Part shown: positions 46,610 to 55,970 of the stretch, piece after piece
Position numbering within the stretch: the first letter of the stretch is position 1
Layout of the letters: the number at the start of each line of letters is the position of its first letter
Assembly (NCBI GenBank): GCA_016617785.1
Contig: JADILM010000001.1
Coordinates: forward strand, 3,348,001 to 3,412,000
Length of the DNA: 64,000 nucleotides
Direction: 5' to 3'
Source: Sporobolomyces roseus
Lineage: Eukaryota > Basidiomycota > Microbotryomycetes > Sporidiobolales > Sporidiobolaceae
The notes under the pieces: generated by a model
Seen by the model: only the letters and a program-made list of their open reading frames with translations
Databases searched by the model: none
What the model was told of the DNA's origin: nothing
Made by a program: the position numbers and the translations under genes

Positions 46610-48652
46610 TCAATCGACGAGCTTGAACTCAATTGTCGCGAATCCTTCAGCTTCCATCTCTCCCTCCTTCGCCGAAGGGTCCGGACTAGGTGCCAATCTT
46701 GTTGAGCGCAAGGTGTAACGTATCGGCATGAGATCACCACTCCCGATGAACGAGGAAATGTTCATTTTGACCGGACCCAATTTCAGGTCGAGCGTGTTTA
46801 GATCGCAGAAAGGAGCGAAGAAGGATGTCGTATAGATACTATCGACGCAAGCGCTATCAGTGGAAGCCGATTGGATGAGAAGGGAAAAGGAGGAACTCAC
46901 GTGTCGGGATCATAAATGAACTCTTTGCGATACTTTCCATTTTGCGCACAGAAATGTTTCCTTCGTTGAGCTACCGTCCGAGGGTGATCGGGATCGAGGA
47001 AGACAAAGTCGGTAGCCTGCGAGAGTTTGGAAGTATGGGTTCTCAATCAGTTCCTGGCGAAGTGTCGAAAGAGGGTATAAGAAGCTCACCTCTGCAGCAT
47101 CCACACTCTCGTCCGCAAACCTCCAAGGTCCTAACTCCTTCTCGACGACAGGATTCGGTGAATAAGACGCATCGTTCGCTTGTCGTTTCGCAACTCCGGC
47201 TTGTTCCGCTTGTAACACTTGTTCCGGCGTCAACAGGTGCTCATGTCCCTCACTCTCACTCTTCCCGCTCCCGCCTGAGATATCCAGAGCTCCCATTAAC
47301 CCCGAAAGACTGAACTTTGACTTCTTTTTCGGTTTCGAAGGGGCAGGAGACGAGGTTCGTGAATTTTCGATTCTCGGAGGAGAGCTGGTGCGTTGTCGAT
47401 CACTGGAAAGGACGGGGGAGTTGTTCCGGGAAGAGCGTTCAGATTCGAGCGTGGGAGGAAGATCGATGCTGCCTCGAGAGCTGGCTGATTGATTCGCAGT
47501 ACCGAGTGCGAGAGACGAAGGTCGATGTTGGAATCCAGGTCGACCAGTGGAGGAATGTGCAGAACTGGGAGGAAGCGTGTTGTTCGGGGAGGGAGTAGCG
47601 GAAGGCGTAGCGGAGGGAGGCTGTAGTTCCTGATGAGCGGCGATGAAGTCTTCGACCTTCGGTTCTCCTCGCAACTGTGTTCAACAATTCTGTGAGCTCT
47701 CTCTCTCATGTGACCCGTTATGAATCTCTCATATGACCCGACAAGTGAGACACTGACCCCGAGAAAGCGCCAAACTGGAGGAGCAGAACTCCACTTTCGT
47801 TTCGAATCATCGAGTTGACCCGTCGGAACTAGCGAAACATCTTGTTCTTCTCCATCGTGGTGAGGGTTCGAGCTGTCGTGAAGGGCGAGGACGACGGCTC
47901 TTGAGAGTCCGCTCGGGGCGGGATAAGCGCAGAGAGTATTGACTGATGTTTTGAGGGAAAACCGAACGATCAGTATTCGCTCATCTCCGACGTTCTCCTT
48001 TGCTGGAGCTTCCGCTCTTTCGCTGTTTGGTCTTGGCTAAGATGCATAAGGACTAGAACTCACCAGCTGCGTTGTAAGGAGACATGATGAATGGTTTGCT
48101 TCCCGGTTCGCACAAGTAATGCCTAGAGGGAAGATCAGATCAGTCCCTAATCAGAGCAGAAGAGAGATGACGGATAGAGAGATCATACATTGCCGGGTCA
48201 ATCCACTTCGCAACCTTGAGTCCAGCATCGAGTGGAGCCCTCGGGAACGACTCTGGTAGATAATCGAAGTCCGAGCCGAATTCCACTTCGTCTCCATTAT
48301 AAGGCTCGACTCCTTCTCTCCGTTTGAACCTTCCCTCAATCAGGATTGCAAACTTGCGAGAGCGGCCATCGAAGAATTGATTGTGCGGCTTTGGTGCTGA
48401 ACCGTCAGGAGTCACTCCCGCAAAGTCTTTGACGAGAACCAGCACTCTTCCCGTGAAGTACTCGTTGTCGATTTCGTAGGGTTTGTCTGCGCAAGACGAA
48501 CGAGACGAAATGTGCGAGAAGTGCGAGAGAATCAGCTTGAGAACTCGATTTCAGGTTTTCGAAGGGGGAAACTAAAGCTTACCTGAATGATTTACATGAG
48601 CAATCCCAGTCTCAAAGCGATTAGAACCAATCTTGACTTGTAAACGAGGCAT
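46610..48652 (-). CDS. DUF1769-family protein (Duc1-like)
   Basis: The start at 48652 encodes MPRLQVKIGSNRFETGIAHV, followed by KPYEIDNEYFTGRVLVLVKD, FFDGRSRKFAILIEGRFKRR, DEVEFGSDFDYLPESFPRAP and LKVAKWIDPAMY, then HYLCEPGSKPFIMSPYNAA. This matches the DUF1769 pattern (YFxGRxxVxxKDF, F-x-I-x-x-x-GRF, DEVxFGxxFD, WIDP). By family knowledge the fission yeast member Duc1 binds PI(4,5)P2 at the plasma membrane. Later exons carry VWRFLG, a long Ser/Pro-rich insertion (about 150 residues, RPSSLALGTANQSASSRGS), a Lys-rich patch (KPKKKSKFSL), and a conserved end: ELGPWRFADESVDAAE, RKHFCAQNGKYRKEFIYDPD, KMNISSFIGSGDLMPIRYTL. About seven exons. The insertion is unusually long and probably disordered. 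Confidence 0.82.
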
Positions 48653-49293
48653 CTTATTGACTGGTTGAGGTGAGAAGATCGAAGAGAGATGAAAAGGAGA
48701 GCCGGTACTTGAGGCCGTGGAGTGAAGCGAAGATGGAGTGGTAGCCGTAACGCTTCAGATACACCGATCAAGCTTGCTGGCGGGCTGGGAAGTCGCGTGA
48801 AGTGAAGGAGAGTTGAGTGAAAATGAACTTGAAATCTTCGAAATAATGACGGCGTTTGAAAGTGAACTCGGCCTCATGCTCGAGTGTGGGTAAGCCTCCG
48901 ATGAGTTTGTCTGTAGCCAATGAGTGGCTTCTTTAAACGTTGTGAGAGTCCTGAGGTGGAGAGGCTGAGAATCATCGAAAAGAGCGAACAATGAAAGCGG
49001 GAATAGACGGAGCTTGGAATTTCGCGTTGTTTGCGGTTACAAGTCGACTGTGGCTCCTTCAGCGAGAGCGCGAAGTATGTTTCTGGGTGAATAGGAAGAG
49101 GGAGATAGGAGTTGCGCGGGCGAGTTCGGATCCGCGTCGGTGAATCACTCCCAAAAATCTCGCTCTTTCTCTCTCCCTTTCTCCACTTCACTTGCTCTCA
49201 GCGATATTCACGACAGCTCTACCAGCGTCTTCTAGACCTCCTGCACGTCATCACAACGCGATCAAGTTCAATCCGAATCCTTAGCTTCCCACA
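48653..49293. promoter_or_regulatory. divergent promoter of the DUF1769 and isoorotate decarboxylase genes
   Basis: 641 bp between divergent starts. The part before 49294 is CT-rich. No clear gene or repeat was recognised. Confidence 0.4.
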
Positions 49294-50971
49294 ATGTCAG
49301 ACTCTACACGACCACTCCTCGTCGATGTGCACTCTCACATGTGAGTCCCAATAACTCTACACTCTCTACACTCTCCATCTAACACTCCCTCGGCTACTTA
49401 TCACGCTTCTATCGGTTCTCCACGTCAATTTAGCTATCCTCCAACATACATGGAACTCTTGCGCAAACGAGAACGGATCCCCAAGATTGTCAAGGCTGAG
49501 AATGGAGATGAACGTGTAATCTTACTGAAGGAAGAAGAGCTGAAAGGTGCATCTGCGAAAGGTCGACCCGTTGGACCGTGAGCAGTTTTCGCGCTTTTCA
49601 ACGTCTTGTTCTCCAATAAACATACTCCGAATGAGCTGACCCATTTCTCGACTCATCACAGACAATACTTTGATCGAGCGGAGAAGATCAAGTTTATGGA
49701 TACTCACGGAATCGACGTGACCGTAAGTTCTCCATTTCTCTTGTCCCTCGCGCGATTGGTGACATTTCGCGCTTCGGATTGACTTGAGAGCTGACTCCTT
49801 GAGTCTTTGTATAGGTCGTCTCACTCGCAAACCCTTGGCTCGACTTCCTCGAACCAGACGAAGCGATCGAAGCAGCCCGCGACCTCAACCTCGATGTTCA
49901 GAACTATTGCGAGACCTACTGCTCCGCGAACGACACTCCTACCGATGGATTCGAGCCTCACACGACGAACCGATTATTCGCATTCGGTTCCCTACCTCTT
50001 GTACCCGGGATCGAAACATCAAAAGTTCTCGAAGCGATCAAGCAAGTTCAAGAGTTGAGTTATTTGAGGGGAGTAGTGATGGGCACGAAAGGTATCGGGA
50101 AAGGACTCGACGACCCTGCGATGGAACCCATCTACGAAGCGCTCGCAGATGCTGGAATGGTCGTTTTCGTTCACCCTCACTACGGAATCGAGAATGCTTT
50201 CGGAGATGTCGATAACGGACACGTCTTACCGTTGGCACTAGGCTTCCCGATGGAGACAACTATCGTGAGTCCTCACATTCGTCTCTTCGTGCCAGTTCTG
50301 ACCTCGTCCACTTTTCTTCTCAGGCAATCGCACGATTGATTCTCGCAGGAACTCTAGACCGACACCCAGATCTCAAACTTCTCCTCGCTCATTCAGCTGG
50401 CGCTCTTCCCGCCCTCTCTTCTCGCATCTCATCTTGCATCGTTCATGATCCCCATGTCGCCCATCGACTGCAACACGACTTCCGATACTACCTCGGGATG
50501 CTTTACTACGATGCTGTCGCGTATGGAGCTGAAGAATTGGCTCTCGTTGAGCGGGTGATTGCACGAGCAAACAACTATGAAGGTCGAGACGAACGTGAGT
50601 CTTTCGAAAGCACCTACTCTGCGGGGACCTGACTTGATACGAGATTGAATTCGCAGAACTGGAATTCGTCAATCGAGTGAGATCTCGCAAAGACCTCGTC
50701 GCTCCCGTCGGATCTTACCCTGGAGCTGAACGAATCATGTTCGGTAAGGAATACATCTCGATTTAGCTGTTCGCGACGTAACTCACCTTTCCGTTCTCTT
50801 CGAATAGGTACCGATCATCCTTTCTTCCCTCCGATCGAAGGCAACGAGACTCGCTGGAAGTCAGTCGACGAGAACTTGGACGCTATCGCCAGCGTACCAG
50901 GATTTGGTGAGGAGGAAAGGAGGAATATCTACGGTCAAAACGCGGTCGAGTTGTTCGGATTGGAGCTCTAG
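49294..50971 (+). CDS. isoorotate (uracil-5-carboxylate) decarboxylase
   Basis: A zinc-dependent amidohydrolase-superfamily decarboxylase. It closely resembles fungal isoorotate decarboxylase, the last step of the thymine salvage route that turns thymine into uracil (family knowledge). The metal motif HxH is in VDVHSHIYPPTYMELLRKR. Further blocks: DRAEKIKFMDTHGIDVTVVS, SLANPWLDFLEPDEA, RGVVMGTKGIGKGLDDPAME, VVFVHPHYGIENAFGD (third metal His), GHVLPLALGFPMETTIAIAR, LLLAHSAGALPALSSRISSC and the Asp ligand in IMFGTDHPFFPPIEGN. The first exon ends inside His-Ser-His-Ile (Ile split AT/C). Related ACMSD enzymes share the fold, but the GFPMETT and SLANPW blocks favour isoorotate decarboxylase. No thymine dioxygenase is in the window. 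Confidence 0.85.
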
Positions 50972-51215
50972 GGAGAGGGGATCGATAGAGGAGTCTGGCA
51001 GTCTGGTTGAACTAACGCCGAGACTGCTCGCTAGTAGAGGACAGGCTCGACGTGACTCGTAATAGTATTCAAATCGTGGAATTCTATTGCGGATAAAGAC
51101 GATTTCTATTTGATAGCTTACTATGAGGCGAAGAGAAGCTTGACACGAAAGGCTATCTCGATTGTTTGAGTCATGAAATCTCACCAATAAACCAGCGAGC
51201 CGATCTTACGGAACT

Positions 51216-51896
51216 TTAGCGATTCCCTCTTTGCTTGGAAACGAAGCCGTAGATACTGGCTGCTCTGAATCCAAGCTGCTTCTGTAGCGACTTGGAAGGC
51301 CGGGTACTAGACACTTGCTGGCAATTGGAAACGATATCAGTACCCGCCTCCAGATGCGAAAAGGAGAATTCTCGATTCTTACTTCTTCGCTTGAACGCAA
51401 GTTCTGCCTCTGCCAAACGACCCATCCGCTCATGTCCAATCCCAAGGTCCTCTACACGTCACGACTGCGTGAGTGACGAGCATTGGCAGTCGAGAGGGGA
51501 GATAGCTTACGAAGAAAGATTCGAATAGCTCAACATGTGAGTCCTGCATTCATGAAAGGTGAGCCCATGAAGTCGACAGTAAGGTACAACATAGTCTGAA
51601 TCACTCACCACATAGGGCTTCAAATTGTTGTTACGCTTCTCTAGCATCGCTGTGATCGCTAGTACAGTTTCGGTGAGCCTCGCATCTTGAGGCAAGTGTT
51701 CCACCTCCCATGAGTTGAAGCGATTGGAGGCTGTTTCACGTGTGATGACTTCCTTCAGTAAGTGACGCCAGGCCTCGCAGAACAGAGTACGTCCATCTCC
51801 CTCTGCATCTTTCCTGTCCATCTCGGTTTCGAACTCGTGGAAAGCCCGCAAGTATCCGATGTAAGGGGTAAGGGTGAGAGGCTTGTTTCTCGTCAT
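51216..51896 (-). CDS. unknown small protein, tandem paralogue 1
   Basis: Not recognised. Read from ATG at 51896: MTRNKPLTLTPYIGYLRAFH, EFETEMDRKDAEGDGRTLFC, then SNRFNSWEVEHLPQDARLTE and TVLAITAMLEKRNNNLKPYV, helical and charged. After an intron DSHVELFESFF, then RTLGLDMSGWVVWQRQ, and a last exon QVSSTRPSKSLQKQLGFRAA-SIYGFVSKQRGNR. About 160 residues. It aligns with the gene at 52447-53114 in three places: FNSWE...LT/LNRWE...LT, SHVELFESF/SDQMFHFKPS, and LGFRAASIYGF/MGYRASSIYGI. An additional 5' exon is likely, since the paralogue has some 50 more residues before the shared part. No domain suggests a function. Confidence 0.55.
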
Positions 51897-52446
51897 TGTA
51901 TCTTGCGCTTAACGAGCAGTCACTGTTGGCTTTGGGAGAATAGGCGCAAGAGGCAGAGACAGCAAAGCCTCCTCTCTTGCTCATCTATTGCCGGTACTCG
52001 CTTCGGCTTTCCCCAGAATCGACAGTACTGCGAGCGTACGTTTCCCGAGCAGCGATGACAACCTAGCGAGAGAATCGACGGACGCAAGCAAGGTGCGAAT
52101 CGTTCGCGTTCGAGCTCAACTGTTCGATCGAACGACTGCACCAGTTTTCGATCTTTTTCGCAATGTCTCTCGCATGATCAAGCTCTACCTTGAGTCTGTG
52201 CTTTCGGAATTGCCACGTTGATCATCGACTGTATCTCGTTCTCTATGGCACACGAAGAACGAAGTCTCTTGCGAAGTCTGCATGAAAGCCAGTGCACTAC
52301 AGGAGAAAATGGGATGTATGAACTTGCTATCCTACTTTATATTTCTCGTAGGCCAGAATGAACATGGTACTGTACTATCAGGAAGGGGAGATGAGTGCAG
52401 GGAAGAGGCGAGCTCGAGTGATCCTCACCTGATTGCGGAACCCGAC
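51897..52446. other. spacer between the two unknown paralogues
   Basis: 550 bp. May contain the upstream exon and promoter of paralogue 1. An 82-codon frame on the minus strand (51984-51736) and plus-strand frames show nothing recognisable. Confidence 0.35.
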
Positions 52447-53114
52447 CTAGCGAATCCAATCCTGCGAAGCTATGCCGTAGATACTGGATGCGCGATAACC
52501 CATCCTATGCGAGAGACTCGAGGATGGGATAGGAGGGAGCGGCTAGCTCAAGCACAGGCTGAGCTATTAAAGCAATGGATTCAGTAGAGAAGCAAACTCA
52601 CCTTCCCCGCGGGTTTGAGCTTTACTTGAAGCTATACAGCAATAAGAAGAAGAGATAAGTGTTTGCGTCGCCGGAGTGGAGGTAGGAACTCACTTCAAAG
52701 ACGGCTTGAAGTGGAACATTTGATCGCTCTACGAAATCAAACGATGTCAGAGCTGCAACACGATGGTCAAGAGATTGCGGGCCGACTCACTATGTATCCT
52801 TGCAGCTCGTCTTTGTCGGTCTCCAGGTCACAACATTTCGTGAGCACCTCCCTCATAATCGACGTGAGGTGTCGATTTCCAACCACGTTCCCTGTCTCCC
52901 AACGATTGAGGGTCTTGAACTTCTCCTCTGTATCGATATAGGCGTTGATAAAGTTGAGGAAGGGCTCGGCAACGGAAGCGTCGGGACTTGGGTCGTTCTT
53001 GCCGCATAAAAGTCGAAACTTCATCTTTTCCGTCTTTGTCAAGGGGCGGGGATGAATGGCCACCTCTAAGGCCGCTTTGAATTCTTTGAAGTGCTTATAA
53101 GCGAGTGAAGTCAT
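52447..53114 (-). CDS. unknown small protein, tandem paralogue 2
   Basis: Not recognised. The first exon, 53114-52791, encodes MTSLAYKHFKEFKAALEVAI, HPRPLTKTEKMKFRLLCGKN, EPFLNFINAYIDTEEKFKTL, NRWETGNVVGNRHLTSIMRE and VLTKCCDLETDKDELQGYI. A short second exon gives SDQMFHFKPSL. The end, in the frame PSSSLSHRMGYRASSIYGIA-SQDWIR, stops with TAG at 52449-52447 and matches the end of paralogue 1. The middle exon joins do not resolve cleanly into one frame, so the gene may be damaged or use splice sites I missed. A 101-codon plus-strand frame (52282-52587) overlaps it and is judged a shadow. Confidence 0.5.
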
Positions 53115-53418
53115 AAAATGGACTGAGGGGAAAGCGGGAGAGGAGGAGGAAGAGCGGCAAAAGAAGGAGGACGACTCGTGGTGGTGAACTTGGGATCCGC
53201 GGATTATCCGTTGCCCCCGCTCTCTCGAAGCTTCAGGACGATCGATACCCTCAGTGTAGATGCGTGCTAGAATTGCGATGGAGACGAGAGAATTACAAGC
53301 GACAAGTAGTGTGGCAATAACGAGGTAAAACGACGAGAAAGCAAAACGAGAGAGAGCGCACCCCTATGTACAACTTCCAATCAAGCGATTCCGTTCCTTT
53401 CCTTCACAAGCGAATGAA
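53115..53418. promoter_or_regulatory. promoter of unknown paralogue 2 and 3' end of the ligase gene
   Basis: 304 bp on the minus-strand upstream side. Purine-rich plus strand near 53130-53175 (the CT-rich leader seen from the other strand). No gene was recognised. Confidence 0.35.
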
Positions 53419-55666
53419 TCAAGCTTTCTTCTTCTTCCCTTTCCCTTTACTCTTTGAATTCCCCGCCGTTTCTCCACTTTTCTCTACAACGAGTTCCTTC
53501 TTCCTAATCGTAGCGTCTTGAGCAGTTTCCATATCAATCCTTTCCCCGACGAAAGAAGGGAAACGAGGAATGTTTTGTTTCGTCAATTCGAAGAACCTGT
53601 ACGTGATGATTGAACCGATCTGTTTCAGGTTTGCAGAGCTCAGTCAGCTGTACTCAATCGAGAGGGAGAGTAAGAGAGCGCACAGCAGGTGGAGATTGAC
53701 GACGGTGATCAGTCAAACCACTGCCAACACTGAAAGTAGTTTTTTGATCTTGCATTTGACAAATGAGCGATCCCGTCATTCCTTCATACTTTCCCTAGTT
53801 CTCGAGGAACACGATCAGCTTCATAGAGAGCGGAACAAGGTGAGAACACACTTTTCCAGGTTCATAGCCGATCACTTTGGCTTCTGCATCGTAGAAAGTT
53901 TTCACTTTGAGTAAAGTTTTCGAACGTTTCGAAACATAGAGTGAACCAGGTTGACGAAGCATGAGACTGTCGTGAGAGTAAAGTCTTAGTGATTCGTAGT
54001 CGAGACTGCATGGAAGGAAGAGAGAGAGACTAACCCTTCACCTCCCATATCTTGAACTTCCTTTAACCTCTTCTTCAAATCATCCAATCCTTCGCAGATC
54101 TTGTGCTCGACCAATACAACAGGGGATTTGATTTGAGATTTGCCTTTGTCTATGGCGTCGAGAGAGAGGGAAGGGTAGAAAGATTCGAGGCAGGAGAGAC
54201 GATCTTCGAAAGGAGAAGCGGCGAGATAAGGTACATCAAAGACCTGTCAATACGAAGGAAGGAAACTAGTCAGAATGGACTGGAGATTAGATGAAAGACA
54301 GAGAGGGACGGGCTCACCATGTATTTGATCTCGTCCCAACGAGGAGAGTGAAGCGAACGAACAATTCCAGAAGTCTCGTCGAAACGATTCCTTCCGATGT
54401 AGAGTTCACCGTCAAGAGTACGACCGCGAGGGAGTTCTAAAGACACCGAGATCGTCATCATGAGTTCGAGGATTCGGAAGAGAGGGAGACTCACGTTCGA
54501 GGAACTCTCGGAGCAGACAAAGCTTTTCCATTACGAGACCAGAGAGTAGTTTGTCCATCCCAGTAAGCGCGAATACCATCGACTGTGAGAATCTACCTTC
54601 TCGATCAGTTTTCGCTTGAAGATGGAGAAGAGAGATAGAGACGCACGCTTTTCGCTAACCCACCAACCCTTCGGATCGATTTTCCCATCCAAATCAAACT
54701 TGTGAGCCAACAACAAATCCCTTCCCCCAGATCCATCAGGTCTCGCTTCATCAGGATCCGTCAATACTTCAGGAGCATCACCCAAACTAGACTTCTTAGC
54801 TTTTGAAGTTGAAGAAGCTTGACGAGCACGTTTCGGAGCTGAGTTGGCGGAGGTTGAAGTCGAAGTAGAAGAAGAGTCGAGGAGAGAAGTAGAAGGACGT
54901 TTCTGGGGTGGTTTCGAGGATTTGGTAAGAGGGAGGCCTTGAGCAGCGAGTGCTTCGTCCCTAGCTTTCTTCTTGATGTTGATAGGATTCGTTTCAGGAG
55001 TAAAGACTTTCGTAGTCTTGGTTTCATCACAGCGAGCGTTTTCGTGACTGGGATTCAGAGAGTGTGAGCCAGATCAAGGAAAGGAAGGGAGAGAAAGGAA
55101 GGGAGAAAAGAGGAACTCACGCATCTCCTAAAAGAGCTCTCAAATGTTTACAACTCCTCGCATCGGGGGGGTTCCCTTTCGCTACTATCCAAGCCATACA
55201 GTTGCAAGAGTACGAAGTTTCTGAATGACTGTTTAGAAAGGGAGAAAGAGAGAGAAGAGGAACGAGAGTAGAATAATGAATGAGCCCTCATTTCTCTTTG
55301 GAAGGATAGCTACGGAGAAGGTGCTCACCGTTTCTGAATGTATAGCTGATCTGGATTGGTCATACTAGCACTCTCCGTTTGTCCTCCTATTAAGATGAGA
55401 GTGAGTGGATGAGGAAGCGACATTGCGTCGACGTGCTTGAAAGGAGGAGAGAGATCGTCTAATGAATCTTGTGGGTATCCAATAGAGTATAAACGCTGAT
55501 GGTATTCGAGTGTATCTGGGTATTTAGGCCTTCGAGGAGGGAGAAAAGAGATCGAGTTGAAAGAGAAATCTCTTCTGAGTGGGACAGGTTGCTGGTGTAT
55601 CGGTGGATGAAAGGATAGAGCTCTGAATGCTCTACTGAGCTGTACAGAGCGATATAACGAGGCCAT
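53419..55666 (-). CDS. SWIM-finger ATP-dependent DNA ligase, probably mitochondrial
   Basis: The C-terminal half is a nucleotidyltransferase: motif I EKLDGIRAYWDG (Lys nucleophile, near residue 280), SRNGKALSAP, motif III LDGELYIGRNRFDETS, IIIa WDEIKYMVFDVP, motif IV GGEGLMLRQPGS, motif V LLKVKTFYDAEAKVIGYEPG, then an OB-like part with GSIITYRFFEL and a Lys-rich end. This compact form resembles bacterial and viral ATP ligases rather than nuclear Lig1/Lig4. Upstream is a SWIM zinc finger, CNCMAWIV...ARSCKH (C-x-C..C-x-H), then a basic Ser-rich linker. The N-terminus MASLYRSVQLSRAFRALSFH is an Arg-rich amphipathic presequence typical of mitochondrial import. Motif I is split by an intron (Leu codon C/TC near 54654 and 54590). 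ORF length about 600 residues. Localisation is inferred. Confidence 0.8.
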
Positions 55667-55970
55667 GAGAGAAGAAGAAGAGAGAGCGATCCGTTTCGCA
55701 AGTTGACTTGCAACTCGCCCTTCTGCTTCAGAATGATAGGCTGTGCTTGTAGCAGCATGAGTAGAGCTCTTCTATGAACCCCTTTCAGAACTCCACTCCT
55801 TCCTCGACGTCATTTTTAGGTTCTCAAGCTCTCTCTTCCGACGAATCCTCCGATTCCTCCCCACGCACGCTCTGTTTCCTGCTTCCGATAGATCAGTTGA
55901 GGAGGCTGTGAAGCTGCTCCTTCTCTTTACACGAGGTTCCTCTCCTCTCCTCTCAATCCACAACAACAAC
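55667..55970. promoter_or_regulatory. divergent promoter of the ligase and GRDP-like genes
   Basis: 304 bp between divergent starts. Contains a CAACAACAACA stretch directly before the ATG at 55971. No other motif was recognised. Confidence 0.4.

Noticed and set aside
52282..52587. 101-codon plus-strand open frame
   Set aside because: It overlaps the minus-strand paralogue 2, whose ending on the other strand matches paralogue 1; the plus frame has no homologue or splice support.
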